Origin: Shinisaurus crocodilurus
Lineage: Eukaryota > Chordata > Lepidosauria > Squamata > Shinisauridae
NCBI GenBank assembly: GCA_021292165.1
Contig: CM037879.1
Span: 264,251,921 to 264,315,920, forward strand
Reading direction: 5' to 3'
Length of the DNA stretch: 64,000 nt
Shown piece after piece: positions 54,097 to 63,131 of the stretch; position 1 is the stretch's first letter, and each line of letters begins with the position of its first letter. The notes under the pieces are model-generated. The model was not told the origin of the DNA, did not search any database, and worked only from the letters and a program-made list of their open reading frames with translations. The translations under genes and the position numbers were made by a program.

Positions 54097-54543
54097 TGTT
54101 AGAGACAAGAGGAGGAGAAAGAGGAAGAAGGGGGAAGGGGGGGGAAGGCAAGCGTCAGCCTGATGTTTGTCCTGAGAGAAAGAACAAGATAGAGTTGTAC
54201 TGATGGAAAGGAACAGAAGGAAATTTATGTACAAGGAAAGACAGAAGAAGTCGTTGAATGTATGTGAAAGAGGTCATGATAAAGAGAATGTTTTTCTACA
54301 CAACTGTATGTAATAATGTGACTGTATGTGATGCAAACCTGTATCTGATCCCATGCTGTATAAAAGATCCAAGAAGAACTTGAAACGGGGCTCTTGATTT
54401 GAGTCCCAGACTCCTAGAGCCTACTTGAGGCCTCAGATAAAGTGGGTTTCCCTTCTCCACCTTGCTGTATTTATTGGGCAGGGCGCAGTGAGGCACGAAT
54501 CACACTTTGCCAGAGAGGCACTGTTTTTTTAGTGCCGGCAACA
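54097..54543 (+). mobile_element. LTR2 (U3-deleted)
   Basis: TGTTAGAGAC passes directly into the purine tract AAGAGGAGGAGAAAG. About 300 bp of U3 present in LTR3 is missing, and the rest is complete: TATAAAAG at 54359-54366, the CAGATAAAG region, and GTGCCGGCAACA at the end. Confidence 0.85.
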
Positions 54544-54547
54544 GTTT

Positions 54548-54565
54548 TGGCATCCCTGGGTGGGC
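54548..54565 (+). other. Probable tRNA primer-binding site
   Basis: TGGCATCCCTGGGTGGGC lies four bases after the LTR2 end, where reverse transcription would start; it begins with the expected TGG. The equivalent after LTR3 has one extra T (TGGCATCCCTTGGGTGGG). I cannot match the tRNA with confidence. Confidence 0.5.
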
Positions 54566-55116
54566 CTCCTTGTAAAATTGCCTTGCCCGGATTCCTGGAG
54601 GGGCCTTTGAGCGGGAGAACAACCAAGGTCCAGCGCGCACCGGCAATTTGACTGGAAGACCTCGGGGGTAGCCCTCAAAGACCCCAAAGAGGCTCACCGG
54701 TGCAACGCCAGCTATAAGTGAAGAAAGAGTTTGAGGGCGACGGTTAAGAACCAGTCTCTCACAAAGAAGTTCGAGGGTGACGGTTAAGAACCAGTCTCTC
54801 GCAAGGAAAGAAGGAAAGAGGTAAGCTTTTTGGTAAAAGGCCCTCTTCATTCCTCCCTTGGGTGCTCGGCGGACGCCCCAAAGTGCAGGAACCAGAGACG
54901 TCAGACAGGAACAGAGTAAGAAAAGAGTGAGGTGCGCTCCCTTGGAATATGTGTCAAAGAACTGAAAAATCTTTAGAAAGGATCCAAAGAGAAAAGGGGG
55001 GGGGGAAGAGGTTTGTAATTTTGAGTAGCCTCAGTGGCAATTAGACCCTGAGGTGTTGGTGCCTGTTGGCTGCCAGAGGGCAATGTAGACTTTAATACGG
55101 TTTTGCAATTGTTGTA

Positions 55117-55584
55117 TTGCACAAAAGAAAATCTGTAATGCCAGAGCTGAGATCCCTTTCGGCCCCCTCCCCTCCTTTAGCCCTCCCTAAGCTTGGTCCC
55201 TCATGTTCCCCTTACCTTGAGGAAGTGACAATGGAAAAGGTAGCAGGGCTCTACCCTCTCTTGGTGGAATTGTTAAAAGTAGCACAAAAGGCATATAGAT
55301 CATGGGCAGAAGAAAAGGAAAAGAAGATGGCAATGGCAGTGAGAGAGACTCAGAATGATCCCGTTGGAGGGCAAGGGCAAGAGCAGGGGCAGCAAGGCAG
55401 ACATGAGAGAAGGCGCGCTCGGCCACGGCAGCGGAGGCTAAGACGAGACCAGTATGCTCTGTGCCGCAAGATTGGCCACTGCAAAAAGGAGTGCCCTGAA
55501 ATAGGGCAGACCCCCATGATGGCACAGCAAGAAGAAGAACAATGGCGAGAAGAGGGGTGGCCCCAACCCTCCAAGCTACAGTGA
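55117..55584 (+). pseudogene. Gag remnant with altered zinc knuckle
   Basis: 155 codons opened by a TTG, with ATG at 55138 the first methionine. N-terminal part Pro/Ser/Leu-rich, then a helix with 'SWAEEKEKK', a Gly/Gln run, an Arg-rich block and the knuckle at 55453-55494. The knuckle has spacing X2-C-X4-H-X4-C, but the first metal-ligand position is Tyr (TAT). In gammaretroviruses this nucleocapsid packages RNA. With no capsid and this ligand lost it is not functional. Confidence 0.7.
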
Positions 55585-56770
55585 ACCTGCTAAGTTTTGT
55601 TGGACTAAAGAGGATTGCTTTAGAGATTCTCACCCAAACCCTGGCAGCTTTGCTAGGTGCAAAAGGAGGGTTGTAGTTGGCTCAGGCCCGAATGGCTCGC
55701 TACCAAGCCAAGCTAAAAGGGAGCTAGAGTAACTCTCCTTCCTAGCAACACACTGAACCCTGTCACCCTCTTTCCTGAGACAAGAAGAATTGAGCATGAT
55801 TGTTTGCAGACTGTTGAAACCCACTTTTGCAGCCGAGTGAATTTAAAAGACGGCCCTCTTGAGAATGCAGATGACTGTAAAAGCCAAAAACCCTGTCTCC
55901 AGAAACCTCAGCGCAAGTGGCAAAAGTGGTTGCCTTGACAAGGGCACTAGAACTGACTGAAAAGAAAATAGTCACCATCTACACCGACAGCTACGCGTTT
56001 AGAGTGGTGCATGCCCATGCTGGACTGTGAGAAAGGGAAAAAAAGAAAAGCGGTAGAAGCAGCCCTCATTCCTTCCAGTGGAATTGCCCGGCAGCAGAGT
56101 ACCTAGAAGAACAGAAGAAGTTAGCCCTTTTGCCTGTCAGAACACTGACCAGGGAGAGGATAGAGTCGAGTGTCCCTTTGAAATCATGTTTAGAAAGCCC
56201 TGGCCAATGGTATCCCAGCTCCGGTAACTGAGTAGGTAAGAGAGAAACTCATTGCTTCTTATTTGTGTTCAGTGTCTGCTGTTTTGTTTTGCTTTCTCTT
56301 CACAAGAATGTAAAAAATGCCCAGCCCACGCACGCCCCTAGATGGCTGGGAGACTTCGTCTTGGTTCAGACGTGAAAAGATGAGCTGCCAAAAGAAAAGT
56401 GAGAAAAGCCCCTTCAAGTGTCGTTAATCAGCTATACTGCAGCAAAAGTGGGGAGGAAAAGAAAGAAAGAAAGTTCCAGCCCCTAAGCAGTAGACTGTGT
56501 CTCCTGTAACATCAACTGATCCAGAAGACTTAGAACTCAAACTTTTGTTCAAAAAGCAAAAATAATGGGCTGGTGGAAAATATTGGTGCTGTTGGTGCCC
56601 CCTGTAAAGGTCGAGACTGTACATCCACACCTGAAAGCACTGAAGACTGGTAAAGTAGACTAATGACTCCTAGATATGTAGAAAAAGAAGAAAAAATTCA
56701 AAAAGTAGAAAATTAGGTGAGAACACTCGGGCTGTGTATATGAGATTGAGTGTTCTCAAAAGGAAGGAGT

Positions 56771-57503
56771 TGTTAGAGACCATGTGAATTCGTACACCCC
56801 TGTTCTAATGTTAATTAGGCCTGACTAGAGAATCTTGCATTCTTGTTTTCTGCTTTCTTGCCTTTCTGTAAGAAACTGCTTGCTAAAGTTGCAAAGAAAT
56901 CTGAATTGAAATGTAAGAGAGAGAAAAGTAAAGTTGCAGGCAGCTTTGTTTACAGCTGCGGGTTGAAGAAGCAATTCAGGCGAAGAATGTGTGTTTACGA
57001 AAGATGCTGATAAGGGAAAGACAAGGAATGTGTGTGTGTGTGTGTGCAGTAAGTAAAGAGACAGGCAAAGAGGAGGATGAAAAGGAAGAGGGGGGAAAGA
57101 GGGGGGGAAGCAAGCGTCAGCCTGATGTTTGTCCTGAGAGAAAGAACAAGATAGAGTTCTACTGATGGAAAGGAACAGAAGGAAATTTATGTACAAGGAA
57201 AGACAGAAGAAGTCATTGAATGTATGTGAAAGAGGTCATGATAAAGAGAATGTTTTTCTACACAGCTGTATGTAATAATGTGACTGTATGTGATGCAAAC
57301 CTGTATCTGATCCCATGCTGTATAAAAGATCCAAGAAGAACTTGAAACGGGGCTCTTGATTTGAGTCCCAGACTCCTAGAGCCTACTTGAGGTCTCAGAT
57401 AAAGTGGGTTTCCCTTCTCCACCTTGCTGTATTTATTGGGCAGGGTGCAGTGAGGCACGAATCACATTTTGCCAGAGAGGCAGTTTTTTTAGTGCCGGCA
57501 ACA
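56771..57503 (+). mobile_element. LTR3 (most complete, 733 bp)
   Basis: Runs from TGTTAGAGACCATGTGAATT to AGTGCCGGCAACA, with TATAAAAG at 57321-57328 and an AGATAAAG poly-A-like signal about 80 bp on. U3 is purine-rich in its middle (57068-57115), the same tract where LTR1 and LTR2 have their deletion ends. This copy is the best reference for the family. Confidence 0.9.
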
Positions 57504-59674
57504 GTTTTGGCATCCCTTGGGTGGGCCTCCTTGTAAAATTGCCTTGCCCGGATTCCTGGAGGGGCCTTTGAGCGGGAGAACAACCAAGGTCCAGCGCGCA
57601 CCGGCAATTTGACTGGAAGACCTCGGGGAGTAGCCCTCAAAGACCCCAAAGAGGCACACCGGTGCAACGCCAGCTATAAGTGAAGAAAGAGTTTGAGAGC
57701 GACGGTTAAGAACCAGTCTCTCACAAAGAAGTTCGAGGGTGACTGGTTAAGAACCAGTCTCTCGCAAGGAAAGAAGGAAAGAGGTAAGCTTTTTGGTAAA
57801 AGGCCCTCTTCATTCCTCCCTTGGGTGCTCGGGGGACGCCCCAAACTGCAGGAACCAGAAAGGTGAGACAGGAACAGAGTAAGAAAAGAGTGAGGTGCGC
57901 TCCCTTGGAATATGTGTCAAAGAACTGAAATTTTTTTTAGAAAGGATCCAAAGAGAAAAGGAGAGGAAAAAAAGAGGTTTGTAATTTTGAGAATTGTTGT
58001 ATTGCACAAAAGAAAGTCTGTAATGCCAGAGCTGAGATCCCTTTCGGCCCCCTCCCCTCCTTTAGCCCTCCCTGAGCTGGTCCCTCATGTTCTCCTTACC
58101 TTGAGGAAGTGACAATGGAAAAGGTAGCAGGGCTCTACCCTCTCTTGGGTGAATTGTTAAGAGTAGCATAAAAGGCATAGATCATGCACAGAAGAAAAGG
58201 AAAAGAAGATGACAATGGCAGTGAGAGAGACTCAGACTGATCCCCTTGGAGGGCAAGGGCAAGAGCAGGGGCAGCAAGGCAGACATGAGAGAAGGCGCGC
58301 TCGGCCACGGCAGCGGAGGCTAAGACGAGACCAGTATGCTCTGTGCCGCAAGATTGGCCACTGGAAAAATGAGTGCCCTGAAATAGGGCAGACCCTCATG
58401 ATGGCACAGCAAGAAGAAGAACAATGACGAGAAGAGGGGTGGCCCCAACCCTCCGAGCTACAGTGAGCCTGCTAAGTTTTGTTGGACTAAAGAGGATTGC
58501 TTTAGAGATTCTCACCCAAACCCTGGCGGCCCCCATGCTTGTGTGCATGGGGGTAGAGGCTTTGCTAGGTGCAAAAGGAGGGTTGTAGTTGGCTCAGGCC
58601 CGAATGGCTCGCTACCAAGCCAAGCTAAAAGGGAGCTAGAGTAACTCTCCTTCCTTGTAACACACTGAACCCTGTCACCCTCTTTCCTGAGACAAGAAAA
58701 ATTGAGCATGATTGTTTGCAGACTGTTGAAACCCACTTTTGCAGCCGAGTGAATTTAAAAGACGGCCCTCTTAAGTATGCAGACGACTGTAAAAGCCAAA
58801 AACCCTGTCTCCAGAAACCTCAGCGCAAGTGGCAAAAGTGGTTGCCTTGACAAGGGCACTAGAACTGACTGAAAAGAAAATAGTCACCATCTACACCGAC
58901 AGCTACGCGTTTAGAGTGGTGCATGCCCATGCTGGACTGTGAGAAAGGGGGGGAAAGAAAAACGGTAGAAGCAGCCCTCATTCCTTCCAGTGGAATTGCC
59001 CAGCAGCAGAGTACCTAGAAGAACAGAAGAAGTTAGCCCTTTTGCCTGTCAGAACACTGACCAGGGAGAGGATAGAGTCGAGTGTCCCTTTGAAATCATG
59101 TTTAGAAAGCCCTGGCCAATGGTATCCCAGCTCCGGTAACTGAGTAGGTAAGAGAGAAACTCATTGCTTCTTATTTGTGTTCAGTGTCTGCTGTTTTGTT
59201 TTGCTTTCTCTTCACAAGAATGTAAAAAATGCCCAGCCCACGCACGCCCCTAGATGGCTGGGAGACTTCGTCTTGGTTCAGACGTGAAAAGATGAGCTGC
59301 CAAAAGAAAAGTGAGAAAAGCCCCTTCAAGTGTCCTTAATCAGCTATACTGCAGCAAAAGTGGGGAGGGGGGAAAAGAAAGTTCCAGCCCCTAAGCAGTA
59401 GACTGTGTCTCCTGTTACATCAACTGATCCAGAAGACTTAGAACTTAAGCTTTTGTTCAAAAAGCAAAAATAATGGGCTGGTGGAAAATATTGGTGCTGT
59501 TGGTGCCCCCTGTAAAGGTCGAGACTGTACATTCACACCTGAAAGCACTGAAGACTGGTAAAGTAGACCAATGACGAGATATGTAGAAAAAGAAGAAAAA
59601 ATGCAAAAAGAGAAAATTAGGTGAGAACACTCGGGCTATGTATATGAGATTGAGTGTTCTCAAAAGGAGGGAGT
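57504..59674 (+). pseudogene. Provirus internal region 3 (gag-NC, RNase H, integrase, env remnants)
   Basis: Near copy of internal region 2. The gag remnant frame is broken near 58168 (stop TAA), and 58209-58427 carries the same Tyr-for-Cys zinc knuckle. It has an extra segment at 58527-58560, the same RNase H stop, and the same env truncation. Polypurine tract at 59662-59674. Confidence 0.78.
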
Positions 59675-60206
59675 TGTTAGAGACCATGTGAATTCGTACA
59701 CCCCTGTTCTAATGTTAATTAGGCCTGACTAGAGAATCTTGCATTCTTGTTTTCTGCTTTCTTGCCTTTCTGTAAGAAACTGCTTGCTAAAGTTGCAAAG
59801 AAATCTGAATTGAAATGTAAGAGAGAGAAAAGTAAAGTTGGAGGCAGCTTTGTTTACAGCTGCGGGTTGAAGAGGCGAAGAATGTGTGTTTACGAAAGAC
59901 GCTGATAAGGGAAAGACAAGGAATGTGTCTGTGTGTGCAGTAAGTAAAGAGACAGGCAAAGAGGAGGATGAAAAGGAAGATGGGGGAAAGGGGGGGGGAA
60001 GCAAGCGTCAGCCTGATGTTTGTCCTGAGAGAAAGAACAAGATAGAGTTGTACTGATGGAAAGGAACAGAAGGAAATTTATGTACAAGGAAAGACAGAAG
60101 AAGTCGTTGAATGTATGTGAAAGAGGTCATGATAAAGAGAATGTTTTTCTACGCAACTGTATATAATGTGACTGTATGTGATGCAAAGCTGTTAGTGCCG
60201 GCAACA
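59675..60206 (+). mobile_element. LTR4 (3', promoter-deleted)
   Basis: Follows LTR3 to GTGATGCAAAGCTG, then jumps to TTAGTGCCGGCAACA. About 200 bp holding the TATA box and poly-A-signal region are missing. It ends at the right TSD GGAC, 27 bp from the CCDC185-like stop codon. Confidence 0.87.
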
Positions 60207-60233
60207 GGACAGTCTGGGATGCTTCCTTAAACT

Positions 60234-62190
60234 TTAATAGAGGCCTCTAAGGAGACTTGCATTACGGTGGGCATCTAAAGCCATTTGATCGAATGAATTG
60301 TGGTTCATCAGATCTCTCACTTTTTCTCTAAGGTCATAAGATGCTTTGCCTATTCTCCTACATTCGTCAATAGCTGCATCCTTGTGCCTTAGAATCTGAT
60401 TGCTTTTCTGATCTTTCCTCCTTAAAGCTTCTTGCAGTTCACGCAGATGGCATTTTTCATCACAATCCCGCTTTTGCTTGCGGCAATGGTGGTTCCTTTC
60501 TTTCATGCAGTTAATTTCTTTCATGCGTTGTGCTGTGTCTTGGATATTTTTGGACATTTCTCTGGCCTGCTCGATCTTCATCTCAGCTATCTGCAGCAAC
60601 ATCTCCTTACGCCTTCTCTTCTCTTCCTTTGACTCTTTTGATGTAACCTTGGCTACCGTGCCTTGTTCTTCTTCCTTGAAAGTCTTTTCTTTTAATTCTC
60701 TATTCCTCTCTTCAAGCAGCTGCTCAAGGATTTCTTGAGACCTCTGAAGCTTTTGCTCAATGCAGAGCCTCTTGTACAGCTCATCAGCTTTGAGCCTGTC
60801 ATCCATTTGACCCTTAAGCTGCGTGTGCCTCGCTCTCTTGTTGTCATTCATATCGATTTTCCTTCTCTTCCTTTCCATTTCTTTCATCAGCCTCTTATCC
60901 AGGGCCTGCCGCATCTTCTCTTTGTACAGATGAGAGCTGTTCTCTCTAGCACTCCTCTCATTTAACTTTTTGTCCCAGAGTTGCTTCCACTTCTTGTCGT
61001 GCTGCATCTTCTCCCTCTCCCTGGCTGCCAATAGCTGCTGTTCCTCTAACCTGAGCTTGTTTTTTCTTTGGTCCAGTTCCCTTTGCCACTGGTCCAGACT
61101 GTCGGACAGCTGGTACTGCCTCTCCTTCTCCATCCTGACTTTGTGCTTCTTCTCCCTCCTCCTCATCTTCTCCCAAGCCTCAGAGACCTGCGGCTGCCTG
61201 TCCTTCATCTCTTCCTCCTCCTGATGCCTGGCCAGCATCAGAGCTGCAGTCTTTTTGTCCCTTTCCAGGATCAAATCCTCATATCTCTTGTGGGCCAGAT
61301 CTTGGAGGCTGATCTGGGCATCTCCCTTCCTGGACTTGTGATTGTGATGACGGTGATGGGTACTCTGGTCAGGGCGGAGATAAGCCTGTGGCTCTTCCTC
61401 CTGGTACTGCTTCAAAGAGTGCATCAGATCAGCCAAGCTGGGGCTGCTGCTGTCAAAGGGCTCCTGCCACTCCCTCCTTTTGAGCTCCTTCTTCTCAAGC
61501 TTGGGGGAGGCTTTGTTGTCAAACTGGGAGAAGGAAAAGGAAGAGGGGCAGATAGAGGGGGGCTTGCTGGCATCGGTGGGGAAATCTGTGCCATACTCCA
61601 GAGCCCGAGGCACTGGGCTGGCCCACTGGTCGTCGCGGAGCAGCTCCTCCACGTGTGTACACCGGCCCGCCGGGGAGTGGCTGGGGGGCTCGGCGTGGCC
61701 ATTGAAGTCCCCGCCGTAGAGAGTGGTACATGAGGTGGTGCACGGGGTGGCGCAGCCTTCGCCCCCCAGGTGCTGCTGCTGCCAGGTGGAGAGGCGGCGC
61801 GGGTGGACGGCAGCAGCGCCAGCGGCAGTGAGGGGTTTGCTGTGGTGCGACGATGAGGCATTCCTGCTCTTGCCCTTGCCTGGCAGCAGCATCCCGCCTT
61901 CGTCGTGGTACATTTGCGCCAGGGTGTGGCGCCCCAGGCCGTCCTCGCCGCCTGCCGCCTCAGGCTCCGAGCTGTAGGCTGTCCAGGAAGCCTCGCGGCG
62001 GGGAGAAGCGGCTCGGGCTTCTTCGCCGCACCATCTCCTGCTGGGTCTCGGTGCCGGACAGTCTGCAGTAGGACGTGGCGGGCAGCTTCTTCCTGCCCTT
62101 GTTGGTGCTGGGCGCGACCCGGTCGTTCGGGGAGACGCGCCACCTGCCCTCTGCCCCGAGACACTGGCGCCGCTGCTGTTGCCGCCTCAT
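60234..62190 (-). CDS. CCDC185: CCDC185-like coiled-coil protein (one apparent frameshift)
   Basis: Single-exon minus-strand gene of about 651 codons if one base is skipped; human CCDC185 is about 620 residues. The long frame 60234-61913 has a variable Ser/Pro-rich N-terminal third with 'DDQWASPVPRALE', then about 350 residues of charged coiled coil (from 'LAHKRYEDLILERDKKTAAL'). The end has 'ERNHHCRKQKRDCDEKCHL' and 'SFDQMALDAH', close to what I recall of CCDC185 and, less so, its paralogue CCDC177 (DUF4659 family). The upstream part (ATG at 62190) is in another frame, which stops at 61960, while the long frame stays open but lacks ATG to 62188. The shift lies probably within 61975-62030. 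Alternative: translation starts at 61913. Molecular function is not known to me; the mammalian gene is mainly testis-expressed, as I recall. Confidence 0.72.
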
Positions 62191-62310
62191 GGCTGAAGTG
62201 GACTGGCCGGCTGCCCATGCACCCTCTTGCGAGGCACAGTGAGGGCCCGCGCGCATCACAATGGGGAGGAGAGGGCTGTGATGAAAGGGTTAACATATAG
62301 CATTGCCAGG
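62191..62310 (-). promoter_or_regulatory. 5' flank of the CCDC185-like gene
   Basis: The GC-rich sequence ends here. Another in-frame ATG lies at 62259 (23 codons further out). An AGCAAC/GTTGCT half-site at 62326-62331 resembles half of an RFX X-box, but the other half is absent. No TATA box for the minus strand was seen. Extent is approximate. Confidence 0.3.
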
Positions 62311-62397
62311 CAGAGTGGATGCGCCCAGCAACCTAGCAGGGCTCGCCTGTATAAAGTTCTGATGGGAGGGGGAGCTCTGTATATGTGTGCCTGTGTG

Positions 62398-62516
62398 TGT
62401 GAGAGAGGGTTTAGAGTTAGAGGTTCGAGTGTCAGAGTTAGAGGTCAGAGTGTCAGAGTCAGAGTTTAGAGAGTCAGAGTTAGAGTTAGTGAGTTAGAGT
62501 GTCAGAGTGTTAGAGA
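62398..62516. repeat. Minisatellite of GTCAGAG/GTTAGAG units
   Basis: Irregular array of 6- to 9-base units (AGAGTTAGAG, GTGTCAGAGT) over about 115 bp, with AGTTAGAG, AGTCAGAG and AGTGTCAGAG variants. Confidence 0.85.
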
Positions 62517-62985
62517 AAAGAGGTTGTTCCTGTTTAAAGAAATGTTTTACTTCAGAAAATAAAGAACTATTTGTTGGGTTACTGAAGAGACTGTCTGGTA
62601 ACTGTTTCCATGCTGAAGCTCACTCACCTAGTCACTTGGTACAGCTGCTAAGAGAAAGATATCTACCCAGCATAAACACCACAAAAACCAGCCATGGTAT
62701 TTTAACAGAGTTTATCTCCCACAGACAGATTGTCTGCTCGGGTTTGTCCGGGAGTGAGTGAAAACTTGTGACAGAGTGGGAACAGGGATAGTTTAAAATA
62801 GGGTGAACTAATACCCTGGAGCTACCATATCTCAGCCATTGGGTTAGTGAAGAAAGTGAACTAACAGCCAGGTGGTAGTGAGAGAAATAAAATTAAATAA
62901 CCGGCCACGTTATCGTCACAAGAATATTTGTCCGCATCAGCAGGATGCAAATATCCAGTGAGGCATTGTGAGGCGTGGTGAAGTC
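62517..62985 (+). other. Unassigned, possible LTR-like remnant
   Basis: CTGTATAAAG at 62348-62357 and AAAATAAAGAAC at 62556-62567 could be a promoter and poly-A signal flanking the minisatellite. TTGTGACAGAGTGGGAACAG near 62767 recalls an LTR end plus primer site. No TSD or coding sequence. Weak. Confidence 0.25.
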
Positions 62986-62989
62986 AGTG

Positions 62990-63090
62990 GTGGAGAGGAG
63001 GAGGAGGAGGAGGAGGAAGATTATGTAGGCTGCCTGCCTTGGGTTTCTAGCATGCAAAAAAGGTGGGATATGAATATAATAAAGACATTA
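62990..63090 (+). mobile_element. Sauria SINE 3' fragment
   Basis: GGAGGAGGAGGAGGAAGATT, TATGTAGGCTGCCTGCCTTGGG, then AAAAAAGGTGGGATATGAATATAATAAA matches the 3' third of the Sauria SINEs at 28.6 and 42.5 kb. Confidence 0.6.
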
Positions 63091-63091
63091 T

Positions 63092-63131
63092 TACTTCTTC
63101 TTCTTCTACTACTACTACTACTACTACTACG
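63092..63131. repeat. (TTC)n(TAC)n microsatellite
   Basis: Four TTC units followed by about nine TAC units. Confidence 0.9.

Larger units (their letters stand above)
54544..56770 (+). pseudogene. Provirus internal region 2 (gag-NC, RNase H, integrase, env remnants)
   Basis: Leader, then a gag remnant (55117-55584) lacking the capsid and keeping a basic Arg-rich stretch and a nucleocapsid zinc knuckle. Then RNase H (about 55923-56030, ending in a stop), integrase C-terminal pieces (from about 56171), and an env start (ATG near 56575) followed at once by the env end and polypurine tract (AAAAGGAAGGAGT, 56758-56770). Each deletion matches internal region 3. Confidence 0.8.
47252..60206 (+). mobile_element. 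Tandem gammaretrovirus-like provirus array (4 LTRs, 3 internal regions)
   Basis: A single 4-bp duplication GGAC (47248-47251 and 60207-60210) brackets LTR1-internal1-LTR2-internal2-LTR3-internal3-LTR4. The 4-bp TSD, polypurine tract before each 3' LTR, CCHC-type nucleocapsid remnant, RNase H and integrase remnants fit a class I (gammaretrovirus-like) endogenous retrovirus. All three internal regions share the same large deletions (capsid, protease, most of RT, most of integrase, nearly all of env), so the array arose from an already defective provirus, most simply by unequal LTR recombination. It cannot encode a virus. A LINE interrupts it (48538-54083). Confidence 0.88.

Noticed and set aside
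61424..62296. A 290-codon minus-strand frame overlapping the CCDC185-like gene
   Set aside because: It lies across the GC-rich N-terminal part in a third frame, is Pro/Arg/Ala-rich and has no family signal. It is a shadow of the real gene.
62320..62340. RFX X-box in the gene's 5' flank
   Set aside because: Only one half-site is present; the partner half is missing.
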